Position numbers and translations under genes: made by a program. A DNA stretch of 64,000 nt, from NCBI GenBank assembly GCA_000830175.1, contig JQIS01000031.1, positions 47,589 through 111,588 of the forward strand, written 5' to 3'. Shown piece after piece: positions 1-8,601 of the stretch. The DNA comes from Sulfurovum sp. FS08-3 (GTDB lineage Bacteria > Campylobacterota > Campylobacteria > Campylobacterales > Sulfurovaceae). The notes under the pieces are model-generated. The model was not told the origin of the DNA, ran no database searches, and saw only the letters and a list, made by a program, of their open reading frames with translations. How positions within the stretch are numbered: the stretch's first letter is position 1; each line of letters opens with the position of its first letter.

Positions 1-1059
1 CTCAATGAGTCCCTCTTTTTGGGCTTGAAGCAATATTTTTTGCGTGGCGGGTGTAACAATCATACGAGTGTGACGTGCTACTTTCTTGCCTTTCATAATT
101 GCCGCTGCGATGCGTAAATCCTCTATTCGTCCATTGGTACAGCTTCCTATCATGACTTGATCTATTTTCAAATCATCGGCTACACCTTGTTCGATTGATT
201 TGCCGTTTGAGGGCAAAAAGGGATAGGCTACGACGGGAGAGAGGCGACTCACATCAATCGTAAGGATTTGTTCATAGGTAGCATCGGGGTCACTGTAGTG
301 ATAGATAGGCTCATCTCTTAGCCCACCGTTTGCCTCTTTTCGCTCCTCCAAATAGGCTTTTGTCACCTCATCGACAGCGATTATACCGTTTTTGGCACCC
401 GCTTCAATCGCCATATTGCAAATAGAAAATCTATCCGCCATCGTAAGATAGCCAATGGCATCGCCACTAAACTCCAACGCTTTGTACAATGCCCCATCGA
501 CACCGATTTGTCGTATCACTTCCAAAATAATATCTTTGCCGTAGATATGCGGTGCGGGTTTGCCGATAAGTTCAACTTTGATGCTTGAGGGTACTTTAAA
601 CCAATTGCCCCCCGTAATCATTCCAAACGCCAAATCGGTACTTCCCATCCCCGTAGCAAAAGCCCCCAACGCTCCGTGCGTACAGGTGTGCGAATCGGCT
701 CCGATAATGACATCACCAGGGATAACCATCCCTTTTTCGGGCAACAATGCGTGTTCTATTCCCATATCTTTTTCATCAAAGAAGTTTTTGAGATTGTGTT
801 TGTAGGCAAAATCTCGTGAAATTTTGGCTTGATTGGCGGAGGCTATATCTTTGGCAGGGATGTAGTGATCCATAACGATACAAAAGTTATCAGGCCTTGC
901 CAAAGAGGCAGCACCGCTTTGCTCAAAAGCATGAATGGAGATAGGTGTCGTAATGTCGTTGCCAATAATCATATCAATATCGACACGCACAATCTCCCCT
1001 GCGTGGACGGTTTTGTTGGCATGGTGTGAAAAAATCTTTTCGGTAATGGTTTGTCCCAT
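1..1059 (-). CDS. leuC: 3-isopropylmalate dehydratase large subunit, partial (3' end off window)
   Basis: Large subunit of isopropylmalate isomerase, which interconverts 2- and 3-isopropylmalate in leucine biosynthesis using a [4Fe-4S] cluster. The 353 visible residues start MGQTITEKIFSHHANKTV and carry the aconitase-family motif GADSHTCTHGA near residue 119 and GSCTNGR near residue 300, whose Cys is the first cluster ligand. The other two ligands, usually a CxxC near residue 360, lie beyond the left edge. The family is about 420 residues, so roughly 70 are missing. The ATG at 1059 follows AAGGGA. An extended -10 box (TGCTATAAT, minus strand, about 1105-1113) lies 46 bp upstream of the start. 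A homoaconitase or HacA-type paralogue cannot be fully excluded without the C-terminus. Confidence 0.93.
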   Translation of the reverse strand, partial: MGQTITEKIFSHHANKTVHAGEIVRVDIDMIIGNDITTPISIHAFEQSGAASLARPDNFCIVMDHYIPAKDIASANQAKISRDFAYKHNLKNFFDEKDMGIEHALLPEKGMVIPGDVIIGADSHTCTHGALGAFATGMGSTDLAFGMITGGNWFKVPSSIKVELIGKPAPHIYGKDIILEVIRQIGVDGALYKALEFSGDAIGYLTMADRFSICNMAIEAGAKNGIIAVDEVTKAYLEERKEANGGLRDEPIYHYSDPDATYEQILTIDVSRLSPVVAYPFLPSNGKSIEQGVADDLKIDQVMIGSCTNGRIEDLRIAAAIMKGKKVARHTRMIVTPATQKILLQAQKEGLIE

Positions 1060-1173
1060 AGAAATCCCTTAAATTATAGTTAAAAATAGTGCAAAATTGT
1101 TGGTATTATAGCAAAAAAGAGATTTAAATATATAGCATTCACAATATAAATGATAAAAAGCGTAGAGTATCAC

Positions 1174-1202
1174 TTGACACTATTTACTTTTAATGCTATA
1201 CT
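1174..1202 (+). promoter_or_regulatory. sigma70 promoter of the MerR-type regulator gene
   Basis: A consensus -35 TTGACA (1174-1179), a 17-bp spacer and an extended -10 TGCTATACT (hexamer 1197-1202) lie just upstream of an AAAGGAG ribosome site (1221-1227) and ATG at 1234. It is the only promoter in the window with a perfect -35. An in-frame upstream ATG at 1150 would put this promoter inside the gene, so the start at 1234 is preferred. Confidence 0.7.
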
Positions 1203-1233
1203 TCGGGCTATAATCCATACAAAGGAGTATCGC

Positions 1234-1899
1234 ATGAGTCTAAAGATGAACAAACTTGTAGAGCTAAGCGGTGTGCCAAAGGCTACCATTTTGTACTACA
1301 TCAAAGAGGGGATATTACCCCAACCCGACAAACCCAAACCCAATTTGCATCTCTACGATGAAGAGACGCTTGAGAGACTTGATTTTATCAAATATCTTCA
1401 AAAGAATTTCAACTGTACCATCAATGAAATCAAAACCGTACTCGAAAATCAAAAGATACACAACACCTCCAATTACGAAGCACTGCTTGATGCTATTGAG
1501 ATTGTTATGGGCAATCGTGACCAAACCCACTACACCAAAGAGGAGGCGGCTAGATATTTGGGGATGGAGGAGAGCTTTTTGGATGAGCTTTTGGATGAGG
1601 GGATTGTTTTTATGCGTGATGGGGTATTGAGCCAAAAAGAGCTAGAGATAGTGCAGATTGTCATGGAGTATCACAGCCTCAATCTTGATATCGAACTCTT
1701 CAAAACCTATGCCCACCACGCAAGAGAGTTGGCAACACTCGAAGTAGCCATGAGCCAAAAACTGCTCAACAAAGAGTCCAAAAAAGCCACTATCAAACGC
1801 CTCTTTGATACGTTGCTTATCCTCAAACCCTACATCTTCAATATGACCACACTCAAAGAGTACCAAGGAGCCTCCCATGTTAGAGATACTCAAAATTAA
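1234..1899 (+). CDS. MerR-family transcriptional regulator
   Basis: A 221-residue DNA-binding protein. The N-terminus (MNKLVELSGVPKATILYYIK) is a MerR-type winged helix: a helix-turn-helix, then a Tyr-rich wing and the LYDEETLERLDFIKYLQ segment typical of the family. The C-terminal half is helical, with a second excisionase/HTH-like stretch (YTKEEAARYLGMEESFLDELL), and has no Cys cluster for metal sensing, so a hydrophobic ligand or fatty-acid signal is possible but unproven. It starts at ATG 1234 behind AAAGGAG and overlaps the downstream LplT-Aas fusion gene by 23 bp, so the two are translationally coupled. It probably regulates that lipid gene or itself. Confidence 0.8.
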   Translation: MSLKMNKLVELSGVPKATILYYIKEGILPQPDKPKPNLHLYDEETLERLDFIKYLQKNFNCTINEIKTVLENQKIHNTSNYEALLDAIEIVMGNRDQTHYTKEEAARYLGMEESFLDELLDEGIVFMRDGVLSQKELEIVQIVMEYHSLNLDIELFKTYAHHARELATLEVAMSQKLLNKESKKATIKRLFDTLLILKPYIFNMTTLKEYQGASHVRDTQN

Positions 1900-4800
1900 G
1901 GGCTTTGTTGCCTATTTGTTGATACTTGTTTTAAATGTGACGGTGGATATTGCCCATAAAATCACTTTGCAAAACCTGCTTATCAAAAGCTACGAGGGGG
2001 AGACGCTTATTATTCTAAGTGCGCTTATCAATATGTTTATTTTGATCCCTTTTGTACTCGTCCTCTCTCCATCGGGCTTTCTAAGCGACCGTTTTTCCAA
2101 AACCCTCGTGATACGCTACAGTGCATTGGTAGCCGTTGGACTTACATTAATTATAGCGTTTTCCTATTTTATGGGGTGGTTTATCTTTGCCTTTTTGGCG
2201 ACACTGCTACTAGCTACCCAAAGTGCTTTTTACTCCCCTGCCAAATACGGTATCATCAAAGAGCTTGTAGGAGGTGACAATCTAGGGAGTGCCAACGCCA
2301 TTGTCCAAGCCCTTACGATTGTCTCTATTTTGACAAGCTCGATTGCCTTTACGCTACTCTTTGAAAATCTCTACGATGGTTCAACCTCACCCGATGCGAT
2401 TTTGCACTCTGTAGCACCTATTGGTATTGGTTTGGTGGTATTGAGTCTATTGGAGAGCTTTTTGGCGTATCGGTTGCCCATGATGGAGTCCAAAGACCCC
2501 CAAAGCACGTTTGAGTGGTCGAAATATCTACGACTCAAATACCTCCAAGCCAACGTAGCCAAAACCAAAGCCAATCCCAATATTGGATTAAGCATTGTAG
2601 CGGTAGCTATCTTTTGGGGTGTGGCACAAATTGTTATCGCTGCGTTTCCTGCACACTACAAAGCTCTTAGCGGTGATGACAATACCGTTGTGATTCAATC
2701 GATTTTGGCTATCTCCTCTATCGGACTCATTGTAGGTTCATTTATTGCAGGATACTACTCCAAAAAACATATCGAACACGGCTTTATCCCCCTAGCAGCC
2801 ATGGGTTTGAGTGCGTCGCTTTTTGCTTTTGCATCGGTAGAGGAGGTGTTTAATCTCTATCTAGCCAGTCTTGTTTTTGGATTTTTTGGAGGGCTTTTTG
2901 TCGTCCCACTCAATGCCACAATCCAATTTTTCGCCCCAAGTCACGAGATGGGCAAGATTTTGGCGGGTAAAAACTTCGTAGAAAACAGTGTCACGATTGG
3001 TTTTTTGGTATTGGCTATGGGAGTTATTTCGCTGGGTTTCTCGACTACCTATCTCTTTATGGTAGCAGCTTTGATAGTAGCCATAGGTTCGCTTTACGCT
3101 ATCAAACAACTTCCCCATCTCTTTGCCCGTATGCTTTTGTTTCCTCTGCTACGCACTCACTATTCGTTGAACGTCCAAGGAGTAGAAAATATCCCCAAAA
3201 GCGGAGGAGTATTGATGCTAGGCAACCATATTAGCTGGATAGATTGGCTCGTGATACAACTCGCCTCTCCACGGGCTATCAAATTTGTCATGACACGCAA
3301 CATCTACAACAAATGGTATCTTAAACGATTTTTACAACTCTTTGATGTCATATCCATCTCCAACGCTGCCTCCAAAAGTGCTATTGCCTCTATCCAAGAA
3401 CGCCTCAACAACGGCGAAGTAGTAGCACTCTTTCCCGAGGGACACATTAGCTTCAACGGACAATTGGGGGAGTTCAAAAGAGGCTATGAGTTGGCTCTCA
3501 AAGATACCCATCATCCTATCGTCCCCTTTTATATCCGTGGATTGTGGGGTTCTACTTTTTCACGCGCTAGAGACTACTACAAAGAGATACACGCTACCCA
3601 ACGAGACATTATCGTATCCTTTGGCAAACCCCTACCCTCCACTACCCTCGCACCCCAAGTCAAACAAAAGGTAGTAGAACTCTCCTATGGTGCATGGAAT
3701 CACTACATCAACACACTCAAACCACTCCATTATGAGTGGCTCAAAACCACCAAAAAACGCCTCTTCAAACGCTCTATCGTGGATAGTTTGGGTACCGATT
3801 TGAGCGGGGGCAAACTCCTCACTGCTGTATTGCTCTTCGCTCCTCGTATCAAAGCCCTCAAACAACCCAATGTTGGTATCCTCCTGCCCTCCTCCTCTAT
3901 CGGTGCGATTATCAATTTAGCGGTTTTGGTAGGAGGTAAATGTGCGATTAACCTCAACTACACGGCTCTTCACAACCTTCAAAGTGCGATTGCACAAGCC
4001 GATATTGCATCCATCATCACCTCTCGTGCTTTTGTAGAGAAGCTTACTAGCAGGGGGATTGTACTCGATGAAGCCGTTCTTAGTCGTTGCGTTTATGTAG
4101 AAGAGATAGCTCACACTTTTAACAAAGCCAAAAAAATCTCCGCCTTGCTTCAAGCCTATTGGATGCCCAGTTGGATGATTCGACTCTTCTATTTTGCACC
4201 CACTAGCCTTGATAGTGTCGCCACAATCCTCTTTTCAAGCGGAAGCGAATCCTCGCCCAAAGGGATTGAGCTTACCCACCGTAACCTTATCGCCAATATC
4301 AAGCAAGTAAGCGATCTGCTCAATTTCAAAAAAGATGATGCTATGCTCAACTCTTTGCCTATTTTTCACTCCTTTGGGCTTACGGTTACGCTTTTGTTGC
4401 CTCTTGTCAAGGGAGTAGAGGTGATTAGTCTGCTCGACCCTACCGATGCTTTGGGAGTGGGCAAAATGGTAGCAAAATACCGAGCGACGATTATCTTTGG
4501 GACTTCAACCTTCTATCGCCTCTACATTCGCAACACCAAACTCCACCCTTTGATGTTTCAAAGCGTACGCCTAGCCGTAGCAGGAGCGCAAAAACTTAGC
4601 CCCGATGTCAAAGATGCCTTCAAAGAGAAGTTTGGATTGGTACTCTATGAGGGATACGGCACGACCGAAACCGCCCCCGTCGTAGCCGTCAATGTCCCCA
4701 ATGCCCTAGAGAGTGCCTCCATGGAGGTGATTATCGGACACAAAGAGGGGAGCGTAGGACAACCTCTCCCAGGTACAATTGTCAAAATCGTAGATCCCCA

Positions 4801-5287
4801 AACCCTCCAAGAGTTGCCTACCCATGAAGAGGGCTTGATTTTGATAGGGGGTATTCAAGTGATGAAAGGCTATCTCAAAGAGGAGACCAAAACCGCCGAT
4901 GCCATTGTAGAGATTGAAGGTGTGCGGTACTACAAAAGCGGAGACAAAGGGCGTAAAGATGCCGATGGATTTATTACCGTAGTCGATAGATACTCTCGCT
5001 TTGCCAAAATCGGGGGCGAAATGGTCTCTTTGGGGGCTATTGAGGAGGCACTTTGGATTGAGGGGAGTGAGATTTTGGCGGTTGCTGTGGAAGAGACCAA
5101 AAAGGGCGAAAAGGTTGTTTTGCTTCATACGGGCGATGCAGAGAGACTCAAAGAGAGAGCCAAAGAGATCGAACCGCTTATGCGTCCTAGTGAGTACTTT
5201 TTGATAGACTCTATCCCCAAACTAGCTAGCGGCAAAAACGATTTTGGCAAAGCCAAAGCAATAGCAAATGATTTACTCAAAGGATAA
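1877..5287 (+). CDS. aas: LplT-PlsC-acyl-ACP synthetase fusion (lysophospholipid transporter/acyltransferase)
   Basis: A 1136-residue three-part membrane enzyme. Residues 1-415 form a major-facilitator transporter like LplT, which flips lysophospholipid inward. Residues about 430-620 are a PlsC/LPLAT acyltransferase with the NHISWID (H-x4-D) motif near 450 and FPEG near 519. Residues about 650-1136 are an AMP-binding acyl-ACP synthetase with SSGSESSPKGIELTH near 786 and YGTTETAP. In E. coli lplT and aas (two-domain) are separate neighbours; here the whole lysophosphatidylethanolamine import, fatty-acid activation and re-acylation route is one polypeptide. ATG 1877 lies behind AAGGAG. The stop codon overlaps the ribosome site of the next gene. 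The three family assignments are strong; substrate specificity is inferred from the Aas family. Confidence 0.9.
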   Translation: MLEILKIKGFVAYLLILVLNVTVDIAHKITLQNLLIKSYEGETLIILSALINMFILIPFVLVLSPSGFLSDRFSKTLVIRYSALVAVGLTLIIAFSYFMGWFIFAFLATLLLATQSAFYSPAKYGIIKELVGGDNLGSANAIVQALTIVSILTSSIAFTLLFENLYDGSTSPDAILHSVAPIGIGLVVLSLLESFLAYRLPMMESKDPQSTFEWSKYLRLKYLQANVAKTKANPNIGLSIVAVAIFWGVAQIVIAAFPAHYKALSGDDNTVVIQSILAISSIGLIVGSFIAGYYSKKHIEHGFIPLAAMGLSASLFAFASVEEVFNLYLASLVFGFFGGLFVVPLNATIQFFAPSHEMGKILAGKNFVENSVTIGFLVLAMGVISLGFSTTYLFMVAALIVAIGSLYAIKQLPHLFARMLLFPLLRTHYSLNVQGVENIPKSGGVLMLGNHISWIDWLVIQLASPRAIKFVMTRNIYNKWYLKRFLQLFDVISISNAASKSAIASIQERLNNGEVVALFPEGHISFNGQLGEFKRGYELALKDTHHPIVPFYIRGLWGSTFSRARDYYKEIHATQRDIIVSFGKPLPSTTLAPQVKQKVVELSYGAWNHYINTLKPLHYEWLKTTKKRLFKRSIVDSLGTDLSGGKLLTAVLLFAPRIKALKQPNVGILLPSSSIGAIINLAVLVGGKCAINLNYTALHNLQSAIAQADIASIITSRAFVEKLTSRGIVLDEAVLSRCVYVEEIAHTFNKAKKISALLQAYWMPSWMIRLFYFAPTSLDSVATILFSSGSESSPKGIELTHRNLIANIKQVSDLLNFKKDDAMLNSLPIFHSFGLTVTLLLPLVKGVEVISLLDPTDALGVGKMVAKYRATIIFGTSTFYRLYIRNTKLHPLMFQSVRLAVAGAQKLSPDVKDAFKEKFGLVLYEGYGTTETAPVVAVNVPNALESASMEVIIGHKEGSVGQPLPGTIVKIVDPQTLQELPTHEEGLILIGGIQVMKGYLKEETKTADAIVEIEGVRYYKSGDKGRKDADGFITVVDRYSRFAKIGGEMVSLGAIEEALWIEGSEILAVAVEETKKGEKVVLLHTGDAERLKERAKEIEPLMRPSEYFLIDSIPKLASGKNDFGKAKAIANDLLKG

Positions 5288-5290
5288 ACC

Positions 5291-5728
5291 GTGCAACCCT
5301 CACTTCATACTCAACCCTCACCCCATTTTGTCTTTGCTTCATGGGTAGCTTTGGGGGTAGGATTTTTTGGATTTCTTATAGGACTTTGGAACGCTCAAAT
5401 GGAGCTAAACGAAAAAGGATACTACTTTACTTTGCTTATTTTTGGGCTTTTTGCTGCTATTTCGTTGCAAAAATCAATCCGTGACAAAACCGAAGGTATC
5501 TTTGTAAGCAACAGCTATCTCAGTTTGTGTTGGTTTGTTTTTGCACTCGCTTTGGCACTGCTAGTCATTGGATTGTACAACGCAACACTGCTACTTAGCG
5601 AAAAAGGCTTTTACGGTATTGCCTACTTTTTGGCACTCTATGCCTCAATAAGCGTACAAAAAAACATCCGTGACCTCGAACCCCAAACCCCACACCAATC
5701 CCCCAATACCAAAAAAAGCCTTGATTGA
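5291..5728 (+). CDS. yiaA: YiaA/YiaB-family inner membrane protein
   Basis: A 145-residue protein made of two copies of the YiaA/B two-helix domain: residues about 13-65 and 78-133 each hold two hydrophobic helices followed by a near-identical ending (ISLQKSIRD and ISVQKNIRD). The function of the family is unknown; it is an inner membrane protein in E. coli. The start is GTG at 5291, directly after the fusion gene, whose AAAGGATAA ending doubles as the ribosome site. It is probably the last gene of the merR-aas transcript. Confidence 0.85.
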   Translation: MQPSLHTQPSPHFVFASWVALGVGFFGFLIGLWNAQMELNEKGYYFTLLIFGLFAAISLQKSIRDKTEGIFVSNSYLSLCWFVFALALALLVIGLYNATLLLSEKGFYGIAYFLALYASISVQKNIRDLEPQTPHQSPNTKKSLD

Positions 5729-5763
5729 GAATGGATTGGTTGTTTTGTTGGTCTTGTATCCTA

Positions 5764-5793
5764 CTCGTTCCACCTCTCCCGAGGTGGAACGAG
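5764..5793. repeat. Perfect 13-bp-stem hairpin, repeat-associated
   Basis: CTCGTTCCACCTC (5764-5776), a TCCC loop, and GAGGTGGAACGAG (5781-5793) form a perfect stem. No T-run follows on either strand, so it is a poor intrinsic terminator; it could still help stop transcription after yiaA. The 3' 20 nt recur exactly at 8866-8885, which points to a repeated intergenic element. The rest of the 5729-5917 gap shows nothing further. Confidence 0.6.
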
Positions 5794-5917
5794 AAAAAAT
5801 GGTTTTGATTGTGGGCATTTTTTTTCAGTTCCCCTCTTTGGTTACTTAAAGATAAGTTTTTTTGAGATGGAATAGTGGGTTTATGTCATAAAAAACCTCT
5901 ATTCCAAACCCAAATTT

Positions 5918-6406
5918 TCACTTAAATAAATTATATATTTTTAGTTTTTTCTCTATTGAAGCCTGTATCCAAAAACCATTTTTAGGGCAATGAAAACCAA
6001 ATAATACTGCAACCAAATTTGGTTTCTTATTTACATTATTGACCACATTTGCAAGATATTGTACATTTATCAACAATATAGATGGTGAAACCATTAATAT
6101 TACTTCTTCAAAAAATTTTGAATCATAGTCAATATACAATACACAAGAGTCATGAATTCGTTGAGATAAAATATCTTTGAGATAAGGTGTAAGTGATTTT
6201 TTATCCATTGAGTTAATCATTAATTTTCTTCTTCCAAATCTATCACTTTTATGAAAAAATTTATCTTTTATTTCTTCATATTCAACTGATTCCCCATCAA
6301 TATAGCCATCAACAACATGATTCAACAACATAAAAAGAAAATTATCTTCTTCTTCATCTATTAAATAGTTTTTACAGGCTAATCGGTTAGCTCCTCCTGT
6401 TACCAA
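5918..6406 (-). CDS. Hypothetical protein, probably 5'-truncated at a palindrome
   Basis: The open frame of 162 residues begins at a TTG inside the 124-bp palindrome, so its first 11 residues (MVTGGANRLAC) are encoded by the repeat and are unlikely to be native. The remainder (from KNYLIDEEEDNFLF) is AT-rich, acidic, has no signal peptide, and ends near VAVLFGFHCPKNGFWIQ. I do not recognise the family. It does not resemble the missing C-terminal part of the C39 peptidase on the other side of the palindrome, so the two flanks probably come from different genes brought together at this site. A shorter product could start at the internal Met at residue 26. Confidence 0.4.
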   Translation of the reverse strand: MVTGGANRLACKNYLIDEEEDNFLFMLLNHVVDGYIDGESVEYEEIKDKFFHKSDRFGRRKLMINSMDKKSLTPYLKDILSQRIHDSCVLYIDYDSKFFEEVILMVSPSILLINVQYLANVVNNVNKKPNLVAVLFGFHCPKNGFWIQASIEKKLKIYNLFK

Positions 6407-6497
6407 TCGTATCCATAAGTGATGTTTTTCTCTATATAGAGAAAAACATCACTTATGGATACGATTGGTAACAGGAGGAGCTAACCGATTAGCCTGT
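6374..6497. repeat. Perfect 124-bp palindrome (62-bp arms) with REP-like ends
   Basis: The arms mirror each other without mismatch around the centre 6435/6436, where TCTATATAGA spans the axis. The outer 25 nt of each arm contain GGAGGAGCTAACCGATTAGC, itself a small hairpin (GCTAA-CCGA-TTAGC). The same 25-nt unit occurs at 23791-23815 with one difference. The palindrome interrupts the C39 peptidase gene on its right and the hypothetical gene on its left. It could be an inverted-repeat mobile remnant, a template-switch inverted duplication, or an amplification/assembly chimera. Confidence 0.85.
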
Positions 6498-6643
6498 TAG
6501 TCATATTGTTGTCGGACAAGATTGTCATTTTTGAACTCTATCCATGATTTAACAGGTTTATCTATATGATACTCGTTGCTCATTATTTTCATATTGGGCA
6601 TTAATAGTAAAGAAGTTATTGTTATTAAAAATATTATTTTCAT
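6497..6643 (-). pseudogene. N-terminal fragment of a C39-family (FapD-like) peptidase
   Basis: ATG at 6643 starts a 48-residue frame with a hydrophobic signal segment (MKIIFLITITSLLLMPN), then VKSWIEFKNDNLVRQQYD and a TAA created by the palindrome edge. In C39-like periplasmic peptidases such as FapD, the phrase V(K/R)QQYD is followed directly by (F/Y)SCGAASLATLL with the catalytic Cys. The gene is therefore cut just before its active site. The family call rests on this short motif (recalled, not searched), but signal, motif and position agree. It lies 14 bp after the outer-membrane barrel gene in the same operon, as expected for a Fap-like cluster. Confidence 0.65.
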
Positions 6644-6656
6644 TATTGTTTACTTT

Positions 6657-7532
6657 TCAAAACTTATAAATCACTCCAAGTGAAAGATTATTTTGCGAAA
6701 TCCCCATGCTATTGCTATAGTCTATACTGATATCAAGTATGGTTTTAGTATTAATCTCATAGCTTACACCTAATAAATAGGTAAGGCTTGAACCACTATT
6801 AATAATATTTTTGCCATTTACTTTAGTCTTGGTTTGATAACTGTATCGAATGCCTGTATTGATGGATATATAAGGATTAGCAGCAAAGTAGAGTTGAGGA
6901 ACTAATGAAAACTTATCTGCAACTTCTATGCTATCTTGCTTGTACTGATTTTCCATATTGAGTCGATAAGTAGTTTGCAATAAAAAAACAATAGGATCAA
7001 CAGTATAGTATGAGGTCGCAAAAAATGTATAGCCCTTAAAGTAGACATTTTTATCTTCATTAAGCTTAGAAAACGATACCTTATTGATCACATCAACGGT
7101 AGTCCCAAACAATAATGATGGGGTCTCGTCTTCATGTTTGACCTGATAAATTGCCCCCAAGACAAGGGAATTAAATCCTTTATCGTTTTGAGTTAAAAAA
7201 TTTTCACTACTGTCATAATGTGTATATAAGCTGTAAAAATTGACAGAAGAAAAAAATTCAATATCTTTATTGAAGCCATATCTCATAGTTATCCCATAAT
7301 TTAAATAATCTTGATTTATTTTACTTAGACCTAGATATGTCGGTATGGTTAAAAAATCTCCATTATTTGTTTGGTACTCCAAGGGTGCGATGATACCATC
7401 AGATTTTTGGATATTGCTATAAGAAGTAGTCAGTTGAACTTTGTATGTATTTTTTTCAGTCAATATCTCATCAACCTTAACTGGTTTTGAAAATGATAAT
7501 ATTGGAAGAGTTAATAGTAATATTTTTTTCAT
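6657..7532 (-). CDS. Outer-membrane beta-barrel protein, C39-associated (FapF-like?)
   Basis: A 291-residue exported protein with a short signal peptide (MKKILLLTLPILSFSKP) and a body of alternating hydrophobic/polar strands that ends in a terminal aromatic (LGVIYKF), the usual signature of a barrel inserted by BAM. It contains strand pairs such as GITMRYGFNKDIEFFSSVNF and GIRYSYQTKTKVNGK. The role is inferred from its place between a small secreted protein gene and a C39 peptidase fragment: in Fap-type clusters the barrel exports the secreted protein. ATG lies 4 bp after the upstream gene. It could instead be a generic MetA-pathway-type barrel or porin. Confidence 0.6.
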   Translation of the reverse strand: MKKILLLTLPILSFSKPVKVDEILTEKNTYKVQLTTSYSNIQKSDGIIAPLEYQTNNGDFLTIPTYLGLSKINQDYLNYGITMRYGFNKDIEFFSSVNFYSLYTHYDSSENFLTQNDKGFNSLVLGAIYQVKHEDETPSLLFGTTVDVINKVSFSKLNEDKNVYFKGYTFFATSYYTVDPIVFLLQTTYRLNMENQYKQDSIEVADKFSLVPQLYFAANPYISINTGIRYSYQTKTKVNGKNIINSGSSLTYLLGVSYEINTKTILDISIDYSNSMGISQNNLSLGVIYKF

Positions 7533-7536
7533 TAAT

Positions 7537-8019
7537 CTACTTTAATTTAATATTAAACATTTTAGAATATGGAATGACATGGGTTATATTTTTAGTTTTA
7601 CTATATACCCTGCCTTTAATTCCCTTTTTGTCAAAGATTAATTCTAAGGTTATATCTTCGTTCTTGTTAGGTTTTTCAGTAAGCAACTCAGTGCTTTTTA
7701 AATAGGTAGCAAATTGAGGTGAAAATAGAACAGATTGCCCCATTTGGTCAGACATCGTTGATGATATTGCTATAAATTGTTCCTTGTGAATGGTGTTTAT
7801 AGGCATTTTTGCATAAGTTTTTATAATGATTTCAGTTACTTTTTGTCCTTCAAAAAGTATTGCTTCGGTAAAACTTACTTTATTATACTCTTCAATAATT
7901 AAAGAGTTGTTTTGCATTTTAACAACAGGCGTATTGATTTTTCCTATTTGAACCTGTGTTAGATTTTCTGAATTGAGCGTGGTTAGCATCATTAGTGCTA
8001 CAAGAATTGATTTTGCCAT
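7537..8019 (-). CDS. Exported protein of unknown function in C39/barrel cluster
   Basis: 160 residues beginning with a probable signal peptide (MAKSILVALMMLTTLNS), followed by beta-rich, Lys-rich sequence without cysteines. The gene has a good ribosome site (AAGGAAC) before ATG 8019 and sits 4 bp from the barrel gene, so the two are co-transcribed. I do not recognise the family. By position it could be a periplasmic chaperone or FapE-like accessory factor for the small secreted protein encoded upstream; this is only inference from gene order. Confidence 0.55.
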   Translation of the reverse strand: MAKSILVALMMLTTLNSENLTQVQIGKINTPVVKMQNNSLIIEEYNKVSFTEAILFEGQKVTEIIIKTYAKMPINTIHKEQFIAISSTMSDQMGQSVLFSPQFATYLKSTELLTEKPNKNEDITLELIFDKKGIKGRVYSKTKNITHVIPYSKMFNIKLK

Positions 8020-8292
8020 TTTTTTTGTTCCTTGATCTTAATAGAAAAGATTATATATACAATGTATGATACATGATATAACAAATAGTATGGCAACAAC
8101 AATGATACCATCTAGCCATAGCATTCTAAATAGTTTGAATATTGATTTAAAGAAATTCTTAAAAATCAAACATTATCCTTATGTATTGAGTTGCTTGGAA
8201 CACTCCCCTGAAGAGTGCCGTCACTATAGACTTAATTTTGGGTCAAATTGAGTACGATGAATACACTTATTCGGAGGTGTTGCTTTAATTTA
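8020..8292. other. Gene-poor leader between two exported-protein genes
   Basis: This stretch separates the small precursor gene from the rest of its cluster. It contains a short hairpin on the minus strand (GGCACTC...GAGTG near 8200-8220) that could reduce read-through, and a tiny minus-strand frame (8038-8124, 28 codons, MLWLDGIIVVAILFVISCII) that would be a single membrane helix. That frame has no clear ribosome site, so it is not called as a gene. Confidence 0.3.
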
Positions 8293-8601
8293 TTATCGCC
8301 ACCAAACTTGAAAATAATGTGATGGTATTGTACCATGATAGGTTGGACTTTTTGGTGCAGGTGCATTAGCAATCGATGTTGCCCAACCAAAGAATAAGGG
8401 AATAAACCATCCCCATTCACCCTCAGTATTTTTCATCTCAACCTGATTGAGCATTGTCACTCTGTGAGTATTTTGCCCAAAAAGCATATGAGTATCACTT
8501 GGGCTAAGTGTTGCTAGGTTCATTTTTTCACTTGTTGAAGCCGTAGCGATAGCTGTAGAAGCAATTAGGTTTACTAAAATTAAAGAAATTTTTTTCTTCA
8601 T
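8293..8601 (-). CDS. Small secreted protein with double-glycine-like motif (candidate C39 substrate)
   Basis: 102 residues from ATG 8601, chosen over an ATG five codons upstream because GAAGGA lies 7 bp before it. A Sec signal peptide (MKKKISLILVNLIASTAIATA) precedes a motif MLNQVEMKNTEGEWGW that resembles the LSxxEM-TEG/GG processing signals recognised by C39 peptidases. After it comes a hydrophobic, Gly/Ala/Trp-rich segment (FIPLFFGWATSIANAPAP) and a basic C-terminus. It is the first gene of a cluster with an exported protein, an outer-membrane barrel and a broken C39 peptidase, so it is the likely exported or matured substrate. No homologue is recognised with certainty. Confidence 0.55.
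   Translation of the reverse strand: MKKKISLILVNLIASTAIATASTSEKMNLATLSPSDTHMLFGQNTHRVTMLNQVEMKNTEGEWGWFIPLFFGWATSIANAPAPKSPTYHGTIPSHYFQVWWR

Noticed and set aside
8066..8251. 61-codon plus-strand frame in the C39 cluster
   Set aside because: No ribosome site, low coding character, antisense to the cluster leader.
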